The translations under genes were made by a program, and so were the position numbers. From the NCBI GenBank assembly GCA_036365515.1, contig CM070874.1, forward strand, positions 170,497,297 through 170,561,296: a stretch of 64,000 bases of DNA, in the 5' to 3' direction. This document shows, one piece after another, positions 32,684-44,014 of the stretch (positions are counted from its first letter, which is position 1; each line of letters starts with the position of its first letter). The stretch comes from Torymus aiolomorphi (taxonomy: Eukaryota > Arthropoda > Insecta > Hymenoptera > Torymidae). The notes under the pieces were generated by a model. It had not been told where the DNA came from. It worked only from the letters and a program-made list of their open reading frames with translations, and did not search any database.

Positions 32684-33504
32684 GGACGCTCTAGAATACG
32701 AATTTTTACCCCGTGCTCATCTGTTTCAATGGGGTGTGATCTTTTTCTTGAATTTCCGATAACTCTTTTTTTATCAAAAGTGTTGCTTTCCTCGTCTTCA
32801 CTCGTGCACTGCTCCGAATCTGTAGCAACAAGTTTCCAAGCTTGCTGATTTAATATGAACTCACGAGGTATACTCGCATCACGAAGTGCTTTGGTAAATC
32901 GCGAAAGGCTTTTGGCAACTTGATCATATCCTTTCAATAGCGGCTGTTTTCTACGTCTTACGGTGTCGTTGATCAAATCCAGTATATTTGCTCCTTTTAC
33001 AGCACTGCCATCTATCGAAACAATACCTCTATCGTCCAACGTAATACCATTATAATTGCTTAGTCGTTGTAATATTTGTTCTGCTTTAAATTGCAGCTTT
33101 GTTGGTATACTATTTATTATATTATTTATATTTTTATCTAGAATCGGTTTCTTTTCATCCTCAACTTCATTTATAAGTTTATCATCATCATTATTTTCAT
33201 TGTTTAATATTTCACGCTGAAATTCTTTCGAGTCAACCCTTTCCTTATTATTATTGTAATATATAAAACGTTTTAATGTCTGCTGATACATTTTATATTT
33301 TTCATTGCCATCATGAATTGTTGATGAATTCATAATTTTACTCATTTCTTCGTCAAGTCGCGATATAGCTGTGCCTGGTGTTTGTACAGTGTGTAATCTG
33401 TTCTTGATTGATAAATGTTTGTCTATACTATCTTCGGGAATCAAAATCATTGTTTTAGCGTACTCCATAGTTTGATAACAGGCTCTAAGATGAGCGATAA
33501 ACAA
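32668..33504 (-). CDS. Conserved Polinton-associated protein of unknown function
   Basis: Intact 278-codon frame. The more likely start is the internal Met at 33468 (MEYAKTMILIPEDSI), since the family as I know it begins with a similar KTM-x-LIPED segment. Middle: a Glu/Asp/Asn-rich, probably disordered region (about residues 90-125). C-terminal half: IPTKLQFKAEQILQRLS, then DDRGIVSIDGSAVKGANILDLINDTVRRRK, a pattern common to a Polinton-encoded protein next to capsid genes. No enzymatic motif. It overlaps the PLA2 gene by 16 bp. Possibly a virion or morphogenesis protein; this is inference from context. Confidence 0.6.
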   Translation of the reverse strand: MFIAHLRACYQTMEYAKTMILIPEDSIDKHLSIKNRLHTVQTPGTAISRLDEEMSKIMNSSTIHDGNEKYKMYQQTLKRFIYYNNNKERVDSKEFQREILNNENNDDDKLINEVEDEKKPILDKNINNIINSIPTKLQFKAEQILQRLSNYNGITLDDRGIVSIDGSAVKGANILDLINDTVRRRKQPLLKGYDQVAKSLSRFTKALRDASIPREFILNQQAWKLVATDSEQCTSEDEESNTFDKKRVIGNSRKRSHPIETDEHGVKIRILERPWLHL

Positions 33505-33571
33505 GTTTGATACTTTATAATTAGATTCCTTTTAATTTTCAAACTTTTAATTTTCGAATCAGCTAATTTTC
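33505..33571. other. Short AT-rich intergenic gap
   Basis: 67 bp between two intact minus-strand ORFs. No feature. Confidence 0.5.
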
Positions 33572-33787
33572 TTAAAATAAAAGCGACTTTTTTAAATTCT
33601 TTTTACATTCAACATCCAGAGGTACATTACCATGCAAAATATTTAAAGCGCAATCACAAATAAGAATAATAAGTTCTTTACTTGCTTTTTGCAACAAAAC
33701 ATGTCGTTGGCTTGTATTGAAACAGAGTATAGCGTTTATAATTTCTAGATTTTTCTTTCTCATACGGCTACATGTACTCGAACCCAT
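33572..33787 (-). CDS. Small Polinton protein (71 aa), helical, unknown function
   Basis: Open frame whose ATG overlaps the ATPase stop as TAATG. Predicted mostly helical. ASKELIILICDCALNILHGNVPL is the recognisable part of a small protein seen beside Polinton ATPase/capsid genes, and the C-terminus is Lys-rich. No known domain. Conservation of position and of the LNxxxGNVPL pattern argues that it is real despite its length. Confidence 0.55.
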   Translation of the reverse strand: MGSSTCSRMRKKNLEIINAILCFNTSQRHVLLQKASKELIILICDCALNILHGNVPLDVECKKNLKKSLLF

Positions 33788-34464
33788 TACAGACGTCTGA
33801 CTGGTGCATTATTTCCTATTTCACTTGTTTTTATACCCTTCTTTGGTACGTATACGTACTGATATTCGTCAAACGGGAATATAGCTGTACGAAACCGACA
33901 ATTATCAGGTGTATCCTGGCATAAATCGAGCAATAAATACGAGTGTGCGTCTCGAGTAGCATGAAGATAAGCCTCCCGTAAAAATTGGGGGTTTTCAGGG
34001 CATATTTGACGAGCCAGATACTGTATCTAGGATTTATCTCGTGGGTTTTTAAAAATAACTATATAATTCGAATTTAGAGAGATTTCACGCTGACCTTGGT
34101 GGAATAAATTTTGGGTGATAAATATTACGCTCAAATTATTATGATGACTGCCTTTCGTAAAGAGATTGGTAATCACGCGGCTACCACCTGATGATTCGCG
34201 CATCAAGTCATCGATAATTAACAATTTAGGCCTGGGGTCATCAATGTAATCAGAATTTTTGGGTAATCCTTCGTGAAATTCGATATTATCCCCAAGATTT
34301 TTATAAGTTGATTGCCACTCAGAGTAGTAGACTATAATCCGATCAAAGCGTACATTACTCATAGCATCTAAGTATTTAAAAAAATTTTTAATGAATATGG
34401 TTTTTCCACATGATGTTGGGCCACAAATCATAAATGTCCAGGGATGCTTCTACCGTGGATCCAT
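33787..34464 (-). pseudogene. Polinton packaging ATPase (A32/FtsK-HerA type), two in-frame stops
   Basis: Predicted genome-packaging motor. The probable start ATG is at 34464. Codon 5 is TAG (34452-34450), then HPWTFMICGPTSCGKT with the Walker A GPTSCGKT. The Walker B is KLLIIDDLM, followed by VIFITQNLF (sensor-like). A second TAG at 34029-34027 interrupts a frame that continues without further break to TAA at 33789-33787, ending with TAIFPFDEYQYVYVPKKG. About 226 codons in all, the size expected for the family. The stop overlaps the start of the next small gene by one base. Both stops are single-codon lesions in an otherwise good frame. Confidence 0.8.
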
Positions 34465-34787
34465 GATAAAAACTATATCATTTTCCGTAAGGAGCACATC
34501 TTTTATAATTTTTCAACGCTAGCGTTAATGGCGGCGGCGGCGGCGAGCGCGGCGCATTTCAGCAAGCTGATTGCGAAGAAACGAGCTAGTTTCGCAAGTG
34601 TTGAGCTTGTTTACCCGTATGAGGCCTAATAATAACATATTAGCTTTACTACACAAATAAGCTTGATGAACAAAGGGTAAGGAGTTCATGCAAAAAGAAG
34701 AAAAATTAGAAACATTGTATTTGGATTTGAAAGATAATTTATTCAATTATTTTTAAAAATACATTATAATTAGTACAACACACATAC

Positions 34788-34828
<41 letters not shown>
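34465..34828. other. Gap between ATPase and polymerase-linked gene, with (CA)n and (GGC)n tracts
   Basis: A (CA)n microsatellite at about 34787-34827 and a short GGC run at 34530-34545. No gene is supported; ORFs on both strands lack features. Confidence 0.5.
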
Positions 34829-34829
<1 letters not shown>

Positions 34830-35326
34830 TATTCTAAATCCATTTTAATATGATCAAAATAAAAGTTTTTCATAAGTTTAACATTATGAAGAGCACAAGC
34901 AGTTTTATATCGTCCATTGTGATTTGTGCATACTGTCCCTATTTTCTGTTTGGGCTGATCGTCATCCTCGTGTGGGTACCCCAATTCATGTATATCAACT
35001 ACATTAAATCTAAAGCGTTTAAGCCACTCTTTTCTCTGTTCACCTCTAACATAAACTCTAACAGCATTAAGTAGTCCCACTCGAAGAATTTTTCCCACAT
35101 CAGTGTAGGGAACTTTGCCAGATTTCCATCTTAGTCCGTGGTAACAACGTTCCAACCATGTATTTTCTCTTTTGTACTTATCTGTGAGTCTCCTCCAATT
35201 ATATGGTTCTTGAAATAAAATCACCACAGGTGCCGAACTTTCATCTAAAGGTAGTATGGCAAGCTCTTTGATAACGGGTTCATTTACAGGCTGTTTAAAC
35301 CCCTACATATCTGCTACGTATTCCAT
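34829..35326 (-). pseudogene. Polymerase-linked Polinton protein, one early stop
   Basis: The ATG at 35326 is followed by six sense codons and a TAG at 35305-35303, then an unbroken frame to 34829. Visible blocks: PVNEPVIKELAILPLDESSAPVVILF, YNWRRLTDKYKRENTWLERCYHGLRW and a C-terminal Cys/His cluster (CTNH...CALHNV). This protein often accompanies insect Polinton polymerases; its function is not established. It lies 65 bp downstream of the polymerase stop. About 165 codons. The first stop could be bypassed by initiation at a downstream codon. Confidence 0.55.
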
Positions 35327-35391
35327 CTGTTAGATGTCTTTACGCTTTGGCTGTCTGGAAAATACTGAATTGTAACCACACTTCCTACTTA

Positions 35392-38300
35392 TTAAATATT
35401 TTTGTAACCATATGGGTAGCTTTTATCTAATCCCACGAATCGTCTCTTCCCATAAACAGGTTTACATATTTTACTCTCTTCTTGCGTTACAACATCGTGA
35501 AATTTAGTGCGTCTTATAGAGTCGAACGTTAGAAGAATAGGTGGTATTTCACCTGTAACTAGATCCCGTATAGACTCGAAATTAATTTTCTCACTGTTTG
35601 AATAATTTAATCGTATACCTTTAACTGTACATACACAGGATTCCGTACCGTCTGATTTTTTAATTTTGTACGCATAAAATTTTGGACCTCCAGACACAAA
35701 AGATGTTATATAACTACCGGATCCATAACATGATAATTCATCCGTCATATCATCCAAAAGAGTACCTGTAGGTGGTTCATACTCGTCTGGATCACCACGA
35801 CTTACATAAATGATCGAATCTGTATCATAGTATAAAACACAATCTCCTAGAGGCTGTAAATAGATGTTAAGTTTAAATCGGGCCCCCGCTGTAGTGCACC
35901 CGGTGATGACAACATTAATATAGGGTGATATTTCTGAAACCTCACTCCTATAGCACCATGAAACATATAGAGTATCGTCGTTTGCTGGTAGATAGGATAT
36001 AACTATGATTTCTGAGCTAAGTAGCATTTCCAAAAATCTTTGCGGCTCTGTTACAATTTCTGTTTTTGGCATATTTTCCTTCTGGCTAAATTTACCCCAC
36101 AAGGAATTCAGGCAAAGTTTCGACACAGAACGTTTTCCCGGATTGGTGCTTATCTCATTTTTATCCAATTTTATTCCTTCAGCTTGTTCAAACTCTCGAA
36201 TATATCGATCTATTGTACCTTGATCGTTATTACACTCTGAAGGAAAGCCTGATGCTAGTGTTTTTTGTTTAAAGAATTCAGCAATATAACCTCGAAACAA
36301 ACCACCTTCACCAGTGGCTGAGTTATACTGTGTCATTTTATACTGCCATATTTCAAAAACTTTTCGTATTTTATATCCGAATTTCACAGCTGTTTTTATT
36401 TAGTCAGATACCCACGTGCCTGTTAATGTCCTTTCGGCTTCATTTTCATGATAACAGTCTTCTTGCACTTCGTCTTCAGCACATTTACGACATAGAGGAA
36501 AAATTAATTTTCCATGCATTTTTACAGGTAGAATAGGGAGATATAAATTTTGTGGTGGTAATATATCACACATAATGAGACCATCAACTTTATTGATATT
36601 ATTTATATCACCCATAAAATCCAGACATTCATCTTCTCCAACATATAATTTTGGATGACCCACAGGATATTTACCACGCTTACATGTGTAAGGGTAAAGC
36701 GAGCAAATATCGATATACTTAATTTCTTCAGCATCTTTAACATCATAAACTTTAACAGTATTACCTGTTCTTCCACCAAAAAACGCATTTCTATGGTTCA
36801 GCGGGTCATGTATTTTAAGTTTAGCTTCATTAACAAAGTTGCGTATAGTTTCGTTCTCTGAGCACTCCTTATCAAGTCACATTCTCACTTTTCTATCAAA
36901 TAATAGCTAGCCAGTCTTATTTTACGTGATATTTTACAGGTTCGGTCATAACGATCTTCCATTGTTTCACTATCTGTTACTAGTCTTACACCTCTGTTAA
37001 TACGATGACAACGTGGGCAGCCATGCCAATAACAACCATGAAATTGTAAAACGATACCTTTGCTATTAGACTGTTCAGGTGGAATAAATCCGTCGACAGT
37101 GAAACCTTCTGGATGTCGTTTCTCATGGCAACGATCTGCTTGTTCTATATTGGTATTCAATGACTTTTCCATCCATTTTAACCATAGCAATGCTTTAATT
37201 GATTGTTTATTTGCTCGCCTATAGGCAGATTGTGGTATAACGCCAATAGTTTCCGGTTTTAAGAAATTTTTTCTATACACGCGTAAACATGATGATGCAA
37301 TTGTTGATGCCTCGGTGAAAGGATCAACATTGGAACACTATAAAAAAGTCTCGCGAAAAGCTAAAGAGGCTAGTCTTAAAATTTTAACGTCTTGTTTACA
37401 ATATTTCAAAATTTCTTTTTCAAAATCGAAAATATATTTCTGTTGTTTCTGGTCGTTATACCACTCCATAAAACTTTCCCGATCTTTAGTACCCATAGTA
37501 TTAGGTGAATAAGCATCAATCGGAGGCATTTCACCAACATAATTTTGGTTTTCAGGTGTATTAAATAGATGCGGGAAAGTTCCTTTTTCAATCTGTGTTA
37601 AACCATAAGCTTTTGGTAATGCACTAAGAGGCATGTGAAAGTAATTTAAACTATCTAAAAATTTAACATTCATAAACTCCATTACAACTATTTTTGTACC
37701 GTTTAGTATGACTGAAGGTTTAACACGTACATCTTTTCTCTCAGCCATATATTTTAAAATAAATTGACTATCAAAACCTTGTGCGTTATGTGCCAAGCAT
37801 ATAATCTGTTTGAATGAGTGCTTTTTCTCAAACACTAAATTAGTAAACTGTTTGACAGGATCGATTTTAAAAACATATTCTCGTATACCACATTGTGGAC
37901 AGTACATAGAAATATCCGTGTCACTATTACAAAAGCTACAAACCTGCTGCACTACATACAAATTCGGTACATGGATTTTAATTTTTTCATTACCCTCTAC
38001 TCGCTCACATTGCTGCGTTTCGAAATCATAAAAGAAAAATAAAGTATTTGTGTGCTTAGTGTGTTGAACCAGTTGTACGTAACAGAAATGACTTGGTGGT
38101 AATATCTCGTTACAAATCTTACAGTATGATTTCCCACATACATGTTGACCATCTTTAACCCTAACAGTTTTACAGCATGTTGAGCAAACTTTTACGGCCT
38201 GACATACTGATATTCGTCTGTCAAAAGATTTGGGTTTTTCGTGATTTTTATAACAATTATTACCGAAAAAGTCTCTATTACAAAGTCTACAAGATAATTT

Positions 38301-39359
38301 AACATTTTCCGAATCACAAGGTGGACTTTGGAAACATTTACTATATTTCTGCGAGCAATTATGATTTTCGAGTTTAGAGAAAATTTTGTTACAGTACCCT
38401 CTACTACCTGTTGCTGCAAGTAATTTTAGTATAGGTTGATAATGTTTTTTTTCCTCGTAATACATTATTCTTAAAGTGTGTCTGACTGTATTATTATTTA
38501 CATCTAAAACAAAATTTGTACCATCATACAAGGGTCTGTCGCCACGTCCAAATCTTTGAAACGCGTAAACAACTATAGCAATGCCGCTTGTGGCAAAATA
38601 AATTTGAAACTTGTGAACCTCATTTAAGCCACGACCTGTTTCAGGAATGGTAACACATGCTGCGCGCGCAAGGTTTTGAGCACATTCTTTTTGATAATTT
38701 TGTTTTTTCGAACGCCTAATTTTTTCCCACTCATTTTGGACGTCACCTGTGCGAATCTGGCCACGTATAGCGAAAACATATGCAGCTGCTCGAGATCTTA
38801 GCAAACATAAATTATCGTTGTTTGCAATCGTTAGTATGGATTTTTTAAAAACGGTTTCATGTGTTAAAGGTACACGTCCGTGCCCTACTGGGACAGATAC
38901 TATACTACAAGATACTAACAGAGAATCATCGATTTTGAAATTATCGGGGCTTTGTGTGATACTCGCAAGTTTATGCAATAAGTCGTTAGGTGTAAAGTCA
39001 CTTACACGTCTGAATGATATCCATGCAGGTCCATGAACAAGTCTCTCAGATTCCATAGTAACACCTATAAAATCTTCAGGACTTGCTCTGCTACATAAAT
39101 TTTCATGCAATTCATACATGGCTCTCTCGAGCCATTGATATATATTTGTGTCAGAAGGTGGTGGCCTGATTGCAACATGTAATGATCGTCCGTGGAGACC
39201 AAAACGCCGATGATATTTCGTACTTTCATCAGTTATTATGATGGGTGGCTCATTTTCTTCTTCTACATTTTCTCCTTTATTTTCTGTATCTTCCTCTGTA
39301 CTTTCTGTATCTTCTTCTGCACTGTCAGTATCTTCTGTTTGTTCACGTCCTCTTCCTCG
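35392..39359 (-). pseudogene. polB: Polinton protein-primed DNA polymerase B, main coding exon, multiple breaks
   Basis: Replicates the element by protein priming. From the N-terminal side: Arg/Glu-rich start, a Cys-rich zinc region near 38170-38090, exonuclease motifs FFFYDFET (about 38030) and LAHNAQGFDSQF (about 37790), HGCYWHGCPRC (about 37030), motif A IDICSLYPYTCKRG (about 36700), KLCLNSLWGKF (about 36110), and motif C YYDTDSIIY (about 35830) with KGIRLNY. Breaks: TAG at 37340-37338, TGA at 36887-36885 followed by a frameshift, and TAA at 36402-36400. Otherwise continuous. A 3' splice site (TTGCAG) lies just before 39359 in the correct phase for the upstream exons. Remains one of the clearest genes of the window. 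Confidence 0.9.
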
Positions 39360-39442
39360 CTGCAAATACTAGTCTTTATTTCAATAGTATTACAGGAATT
39401 AAGTTGTATAAAAGATATTTTTATAATGTACTCACTGTTTAC

Positions 39443-39477
39443 CTCCTCGTCATCATTTTCTGAATCAGAGTTGCCAT
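39443..39477 (-). pseudogene. Polymerase gene exon 5 remnant next to LINE insertion
   Basis: Encodes DGNSDSENDDEE and ends at the donor GTAAAC (39442-39437). The intron (39442-39360, 83 bp) ends TTTGCAG. Donor and acceptor are both phase 0 and join this acidic segment to the Arg/Glu-rich start of the main exon. Its 5' side is cut by LINE copy 2. Confidence 0.6.
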
Positions 39478-39478
39478 C

Positions 39479-40895
39479 ATGGCGCCGGGAGGGAAGAAGC
39501 CTCCCGACGACTCGCTTACTAAATTCTATAAGTGTCATCCAACACTACAAGTTGGAGCGGTTTTGTGTCTTTTTTGTGAAAACGTATTTCACACAAAGGA
39601 GATAGTAACAAAATATAACGCCGGTTGCCCTGTTAAATTCATTAGCAACACACTTATAATCTGCCAAGACCATGCCAACGTAGCTCTAACCTCAAACTTG
39701 CCATATGGTACCTTAGGCAGAGAAGCTAAAGAATTAATAGCTCAAGTTAAATTATTCACAAAAGAACAAATTAAACAAGAAATTATTAGTGAAATTGATC
39801 TAGAAAAGGACAATGACAAGGACAAGAACAAAGGACTTAATGAAACTGTGTTCGAAGACTACAGTGAAACACAATCCTTAAGAATTGAAATTCAATTGTT
39901 GAAACAACTAAATAGTGAATTACAAGACAAAAATAGAATATTAAATGAATTGCTTACGAAAGAAAAGCAGGGTAATAACAATAACAACAATAAGATCAAG
40001 ACTTTCGCAGAAATAACAGCTAATATAGAACCAAAGAATAAAAGAATACCTAAACTAATAATAAAAAAAAGTAGCAGCAAAGATACAACCGATATTGAAA
40101 AAATAGTAAATCAACAACTAACTCTAAATAAAACAATACAAACAAAAAGTGTAGCGTGCAAGAACAAAGACACAGTGATAATTAATTGCACTAATTAAGA
40201 TAGCATTAATACAATTAAAAATACTCTGAACAATTTACTGAACAGTGACATTAAAATTGAAAAGGAACAAATCAATAAACCTAAACTAAAAGTAATAAAT
40301 ATCGATAAGACTCTCGAAGATGAAAAAGTAATTGAACAAGATATCAACCTAAAAAATTTTAACAATATGGAAAACAAGTGTAAAGTACTTCATGTATATA
40401 CCAATACAAAAACAGGCACCAACAGTGCAATAATTGAGGTAACATCGGATATTTATAAACATATCAGAGACAACAAGAGCAGATTATTTATTGGTTATCA
40501 GAGTTGTAGAGTATTCGATATTTTAAATTCTTATCCTTGCAATAAATGTTCAAGATTTGGGCATAACAGTAAAAAATGCAAGAATGAAGACACGTGTTCT
40601 AAGTGCAATGGAAATCACATAACCTCAAAGTGTACTAGTGAAATTATGAAATGTCCGAACTGTGCTTTTTTGCAATGAAAAATTTAAAACTAATTATAAT
40701 ACAAACCATTGTGCAATCGACAGTGATCTATGTAAAATATTAAAATCCAAAATTAAAAAATACATAGAAATGACTGATTACCCTGTGCAACCTACCTTCC
40801 AACGGTATTTTGGTAAGGTAGATCGCACAATAAATCAACAATCGATAACACCAAGAAGAGTAATAAGAACAAACAGCGATTCGACAGGCTCATAG
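39479..40895 (+). pseudogene. LINE copy 2, ORF1 (Cys-rich module, coiled coil, CCHC knuckles)
   Basis: The ATG at 39479 opens KKPPDDSLTKFYKCHP. Spaced Cys/His (KCHP, CLFCENVFH, AGCPVK, ICQDH) suggest a zinc module like the PHD-type finger reported in some CR1-group ORF1 proteins. A Lys/Glu/Asn-rich coiled coil follows, then CNKCSRFGHNSKKC and CSKCNGNHITSKC. An in-frame TAA at 40196-40198 is followed by the same frame to 40678. A one-base shift leads to the C-terminal part (40662-40895). RNA-binding chaperone role inferred from the family. Confidence 0.75.
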
Positions 40896-40950
40896 CGCTC
40901 ATCACTGCCAGCGATACCAGGGACATCTAAACCTACCACTGCAAACTTAC

Positions 40951-43741
40951 ATGGAAAATAACTTTAATCTAATTGAGGACTTACAGAATGAAATAATTAA
41001 TACTGACTATAATTGCGATGATCTTAGTGAACTAAATAGATGTATGGCTTTTGAAAAGGAAGTAATTTTAAACGTAAATATAAGGAGTTTAAATGCGAAC
41101 TTTCATAAACTGTTAGTATTCCTGAAGAGTCTAGTGATAAAACCTTGTATTGTGTGCATTGAAACATGGAATTTGGAGCATTACGAATATTTTAGTATAC
41201 CGGGGTACAATATGTACTACAATAATAGTAAAATTAATATATCAGATGGACTGGTGATTTACGTAAGCGACTACTTAACTGATACGACAGAAGTATTAAC
41301 TATAAATAACCTCAAAATAATTAACTCTAATATTGCAATTGAAAATAATAACGAAATTATGATATCCGCCCTGTATAGATCACACGACATTAGTAAATCG
41401 GAATTTCTATTAATACTCAAGAACTTGATAAATAATAATAGTAAATATAAAAATAACCTCATAATAGGGGACTTTAACTTTGATATTTCTAATCATGAAT
41501 CAATCAACCAAGAATTTTTCATATTTTATTAGAGCATGGTTACTGCCCAGGCTTTCGAAATATTACCAGACCATCTGATAGAAACAACAATTCAGGAACA
41601 TGCATAGACAATATTTTTATTAAGCTAGATAAAATTAACTATAAAACTTTCATTTTAAAAATTCCGCTTAATGATCATTTTCCGATTTTCATGTCCATAA
41701 ATAAGATAAGAGCCACAAAAGAATTTCATGCAAGGAATCGTATAAATTATAACAAACTTTGGACTGAAGCTAAATTAATTAACTGGTCAGAATTGTCGTT
41801 AATTAATGAGCCAAATTTAGCACTAAATAACCTAGTTAGTAAAATAAAAATATGTCTAAGTAAAGCACAATATTCGAAAGAAGATTGTAAAAAGAATATA
41901 CTGTATCCAAGAAAAAATTGGATAACCTCTGCTATAATTAAATCTTGCGTAACCAAAGAGAAACTTTACAAATTATGGAAAAAAGATCCAAATAATCCAA
42001 AGAAAAGAGAGAATTATAGAAAGTTTAACTGAATATTAAAGAAAATTATAAATAAAGCCAAAGATTCATTTGACAGAGAGCAGATACAGGCAAAGATGAA
42101 AAACCCAAAGAGTTTGTGGAACGTATTAAATCAAAAACTTGGGAAAAATAGCAAAAGAAACAAAAACATTAAATATATAATGGATAATAGTGTTAAAATC
42201 ACGGATTCAGTAGATATGGCTGAACACATGAACAAATTTTTTTGCGAAATAGGAAAAAAGATAAGTGATAAAATAGTACAGCCAAGAAATGAGAAAATAA
42301 AACTCCCACCAATGAACAGAAAAAGTATTTTTATTACTCCAACAAACCATATTGAAGTCTTAAATATTATTAACAACATGGACAATAAAAAAGGTGGAAT
42401 TGATAATATCAACACAAAAACATTAAAAACTCTGAGTGTTCACATAGTTGATCAACTTGTTCACATTTGTAATCTATGTATCGAAAAGGCAACGTGGCCA
42501 GATGCTTTAAAAATAGCGGAAGTAATACCAATACACAAAGCTAAAGAAAAACATATCCATACCAATTACAGACCTATTTCGCTAATATCAAATATTGCAA
42601 AAATTTTTGAAAAAATTATACACAATAGAATTACTAACTTTATCAATGCATGCGATCTGCTAACAAAAAATCAATATGGTTTCAGGAAAAATAGAAGTAC
42701 TAAAGATGCACTATTTCAATTATCCAATATGATATACAACAACATTGACACTAGCACTCCTATTGCGATAATTTTTCTAGACCTAGCTAAAGCATTTGAC
42801 ACTGTACATCATCAAATCCTACTTAATAAATTGTATAATTATGGGATAAGAGGAAATGCTTATAATCTATTAAAAAGCTACCTCACTAATAGACAGCAAA
42901 GAGTGAAATTAAACAACAAAACCAGCCAATTTGAATCAGTAACAACAGGAGTCCCACAGGGTACTATATTGGGACCGTTACTATTTATACTGTACATCAA
43001 CGACTTATTATTAGACATGCCGGAAGACACAATTATATCGTATGCTGATGATACTGCTGTTATTTCAACAGCTAAAACATGGCATGAAGTAGAGTCAAAA
43101 ATGAATGACTTTTTACGAAAAATATCTAAATGGTTAGCTCTGAATAAACTCTCGTTAAACACTGATAAAACAGTGTATATGGAATTTGGTAGTCAAAGTG
43201 ATAGCACTCCGAAAAACTTAAACATCAATATTAATAGTACAAAACTCAAAAGAGTAGAAAGTACCAAATATCTAGGTAACAAAACTAAATATCTTATTTT
43301 CATGCTTTATAAACTAACGAAGATTATGTCAACAGACTGCTTACGTATGGTATACTCTACTCCTTTTTCCACAGTGTCATTTCCTATGGTATAATAGCCT
43401 GGGGAGGTGCGTATGCGGACAGTATCAATTTGCTCAAAAGAATACAAATCAGATTACTAAAAATAGTTAATAAAAATAAATTTATCACTAATAAAAATCC
43501 TATGTACTTAGATCAAATTTTCGAGTATGAATCACTAGATTATCATTACAATGAATTAAAGTTAATATACCGTAGCTCCAATAAAACTACAAGAAATAAA
43601 AGTATTCAGATTCCTAAAAGGCTCAAAACCATTAGCATTAAAAACAGTTTTATTAGAGCAATAATGATATTCAATCGCTTACCCAACGATTTAAAGACCA
43701 TTAGTAGCATACATAGTAAAAAAAGGAAGCTAAAGAAATGA
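40951..43741 (+). pseudogene. LINE copy 2, ORF2 (endonuclease and reverse transcriptase)
   Basis: Endonuclease (40951-41532): VNIRSLNANFHKLLVFL, CIETW and IIGDFNFDI. A frameshift at about 41530 and a stop at about 42030 separate a linker (41691-42032). RT (42096-43394): [60 protein letters not shown] and SYADDTAV. Relative to copy 1 about 17 residues are missing after KYLG (about 43277). A final shift leads to 43430-43741. Less decayed than copy 1 but not coding-competent. Confidence 0.85.
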
Positions 43742-43869
43742 ATAAAAGAAAACATTTAGAAACATTTAGAAATAAAAGCAACCTAGATATTTTTATATTG
43801 AAAAGAGATATTTTTATATTGAAAAGTTTAATCACATTTGTTATATTATATTTTGTCACAAAACTTATA

Positions 43870-44014
43870 TTTCTATCTAGAATCTTAGGTTAAGTTAGAT
43901 TTAAGAATACCGGACCAGCGACAGGAAAACAATTCCTCTGCTGGATTATACATCCTGTATAATGTAAACATGTACTTACCTTTTGTACTTACTCTGGTAA
44001 ATAAATAAATAAAG
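43870..44014 (+). other. LINE 3' UTR with conserved stem and (TAAA) tail
   Basis: The CCGGACCAGCGA...CTGCTGGATTA block can pair CCAGC with GCTGG and is shared with 12060-12245. It ends AAATAAATAAATAAAG. Probably the RT recognition end. Confidence 0.65.

Larger units (their letters stand above)
39479..44014 (+). mobile_element. LINE copy 2 (jockey/CR1 group), nearly full length
   Basis: Contains ORF1, ORF2 and a 3' UTR ending with (TAAA)-type repeats at 43999-44014. It is inserted in antisense orientation into exon 4/5 of the Polinton polymerase gene. No convincing target-site duplication is visible. Confidence 0.85.
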
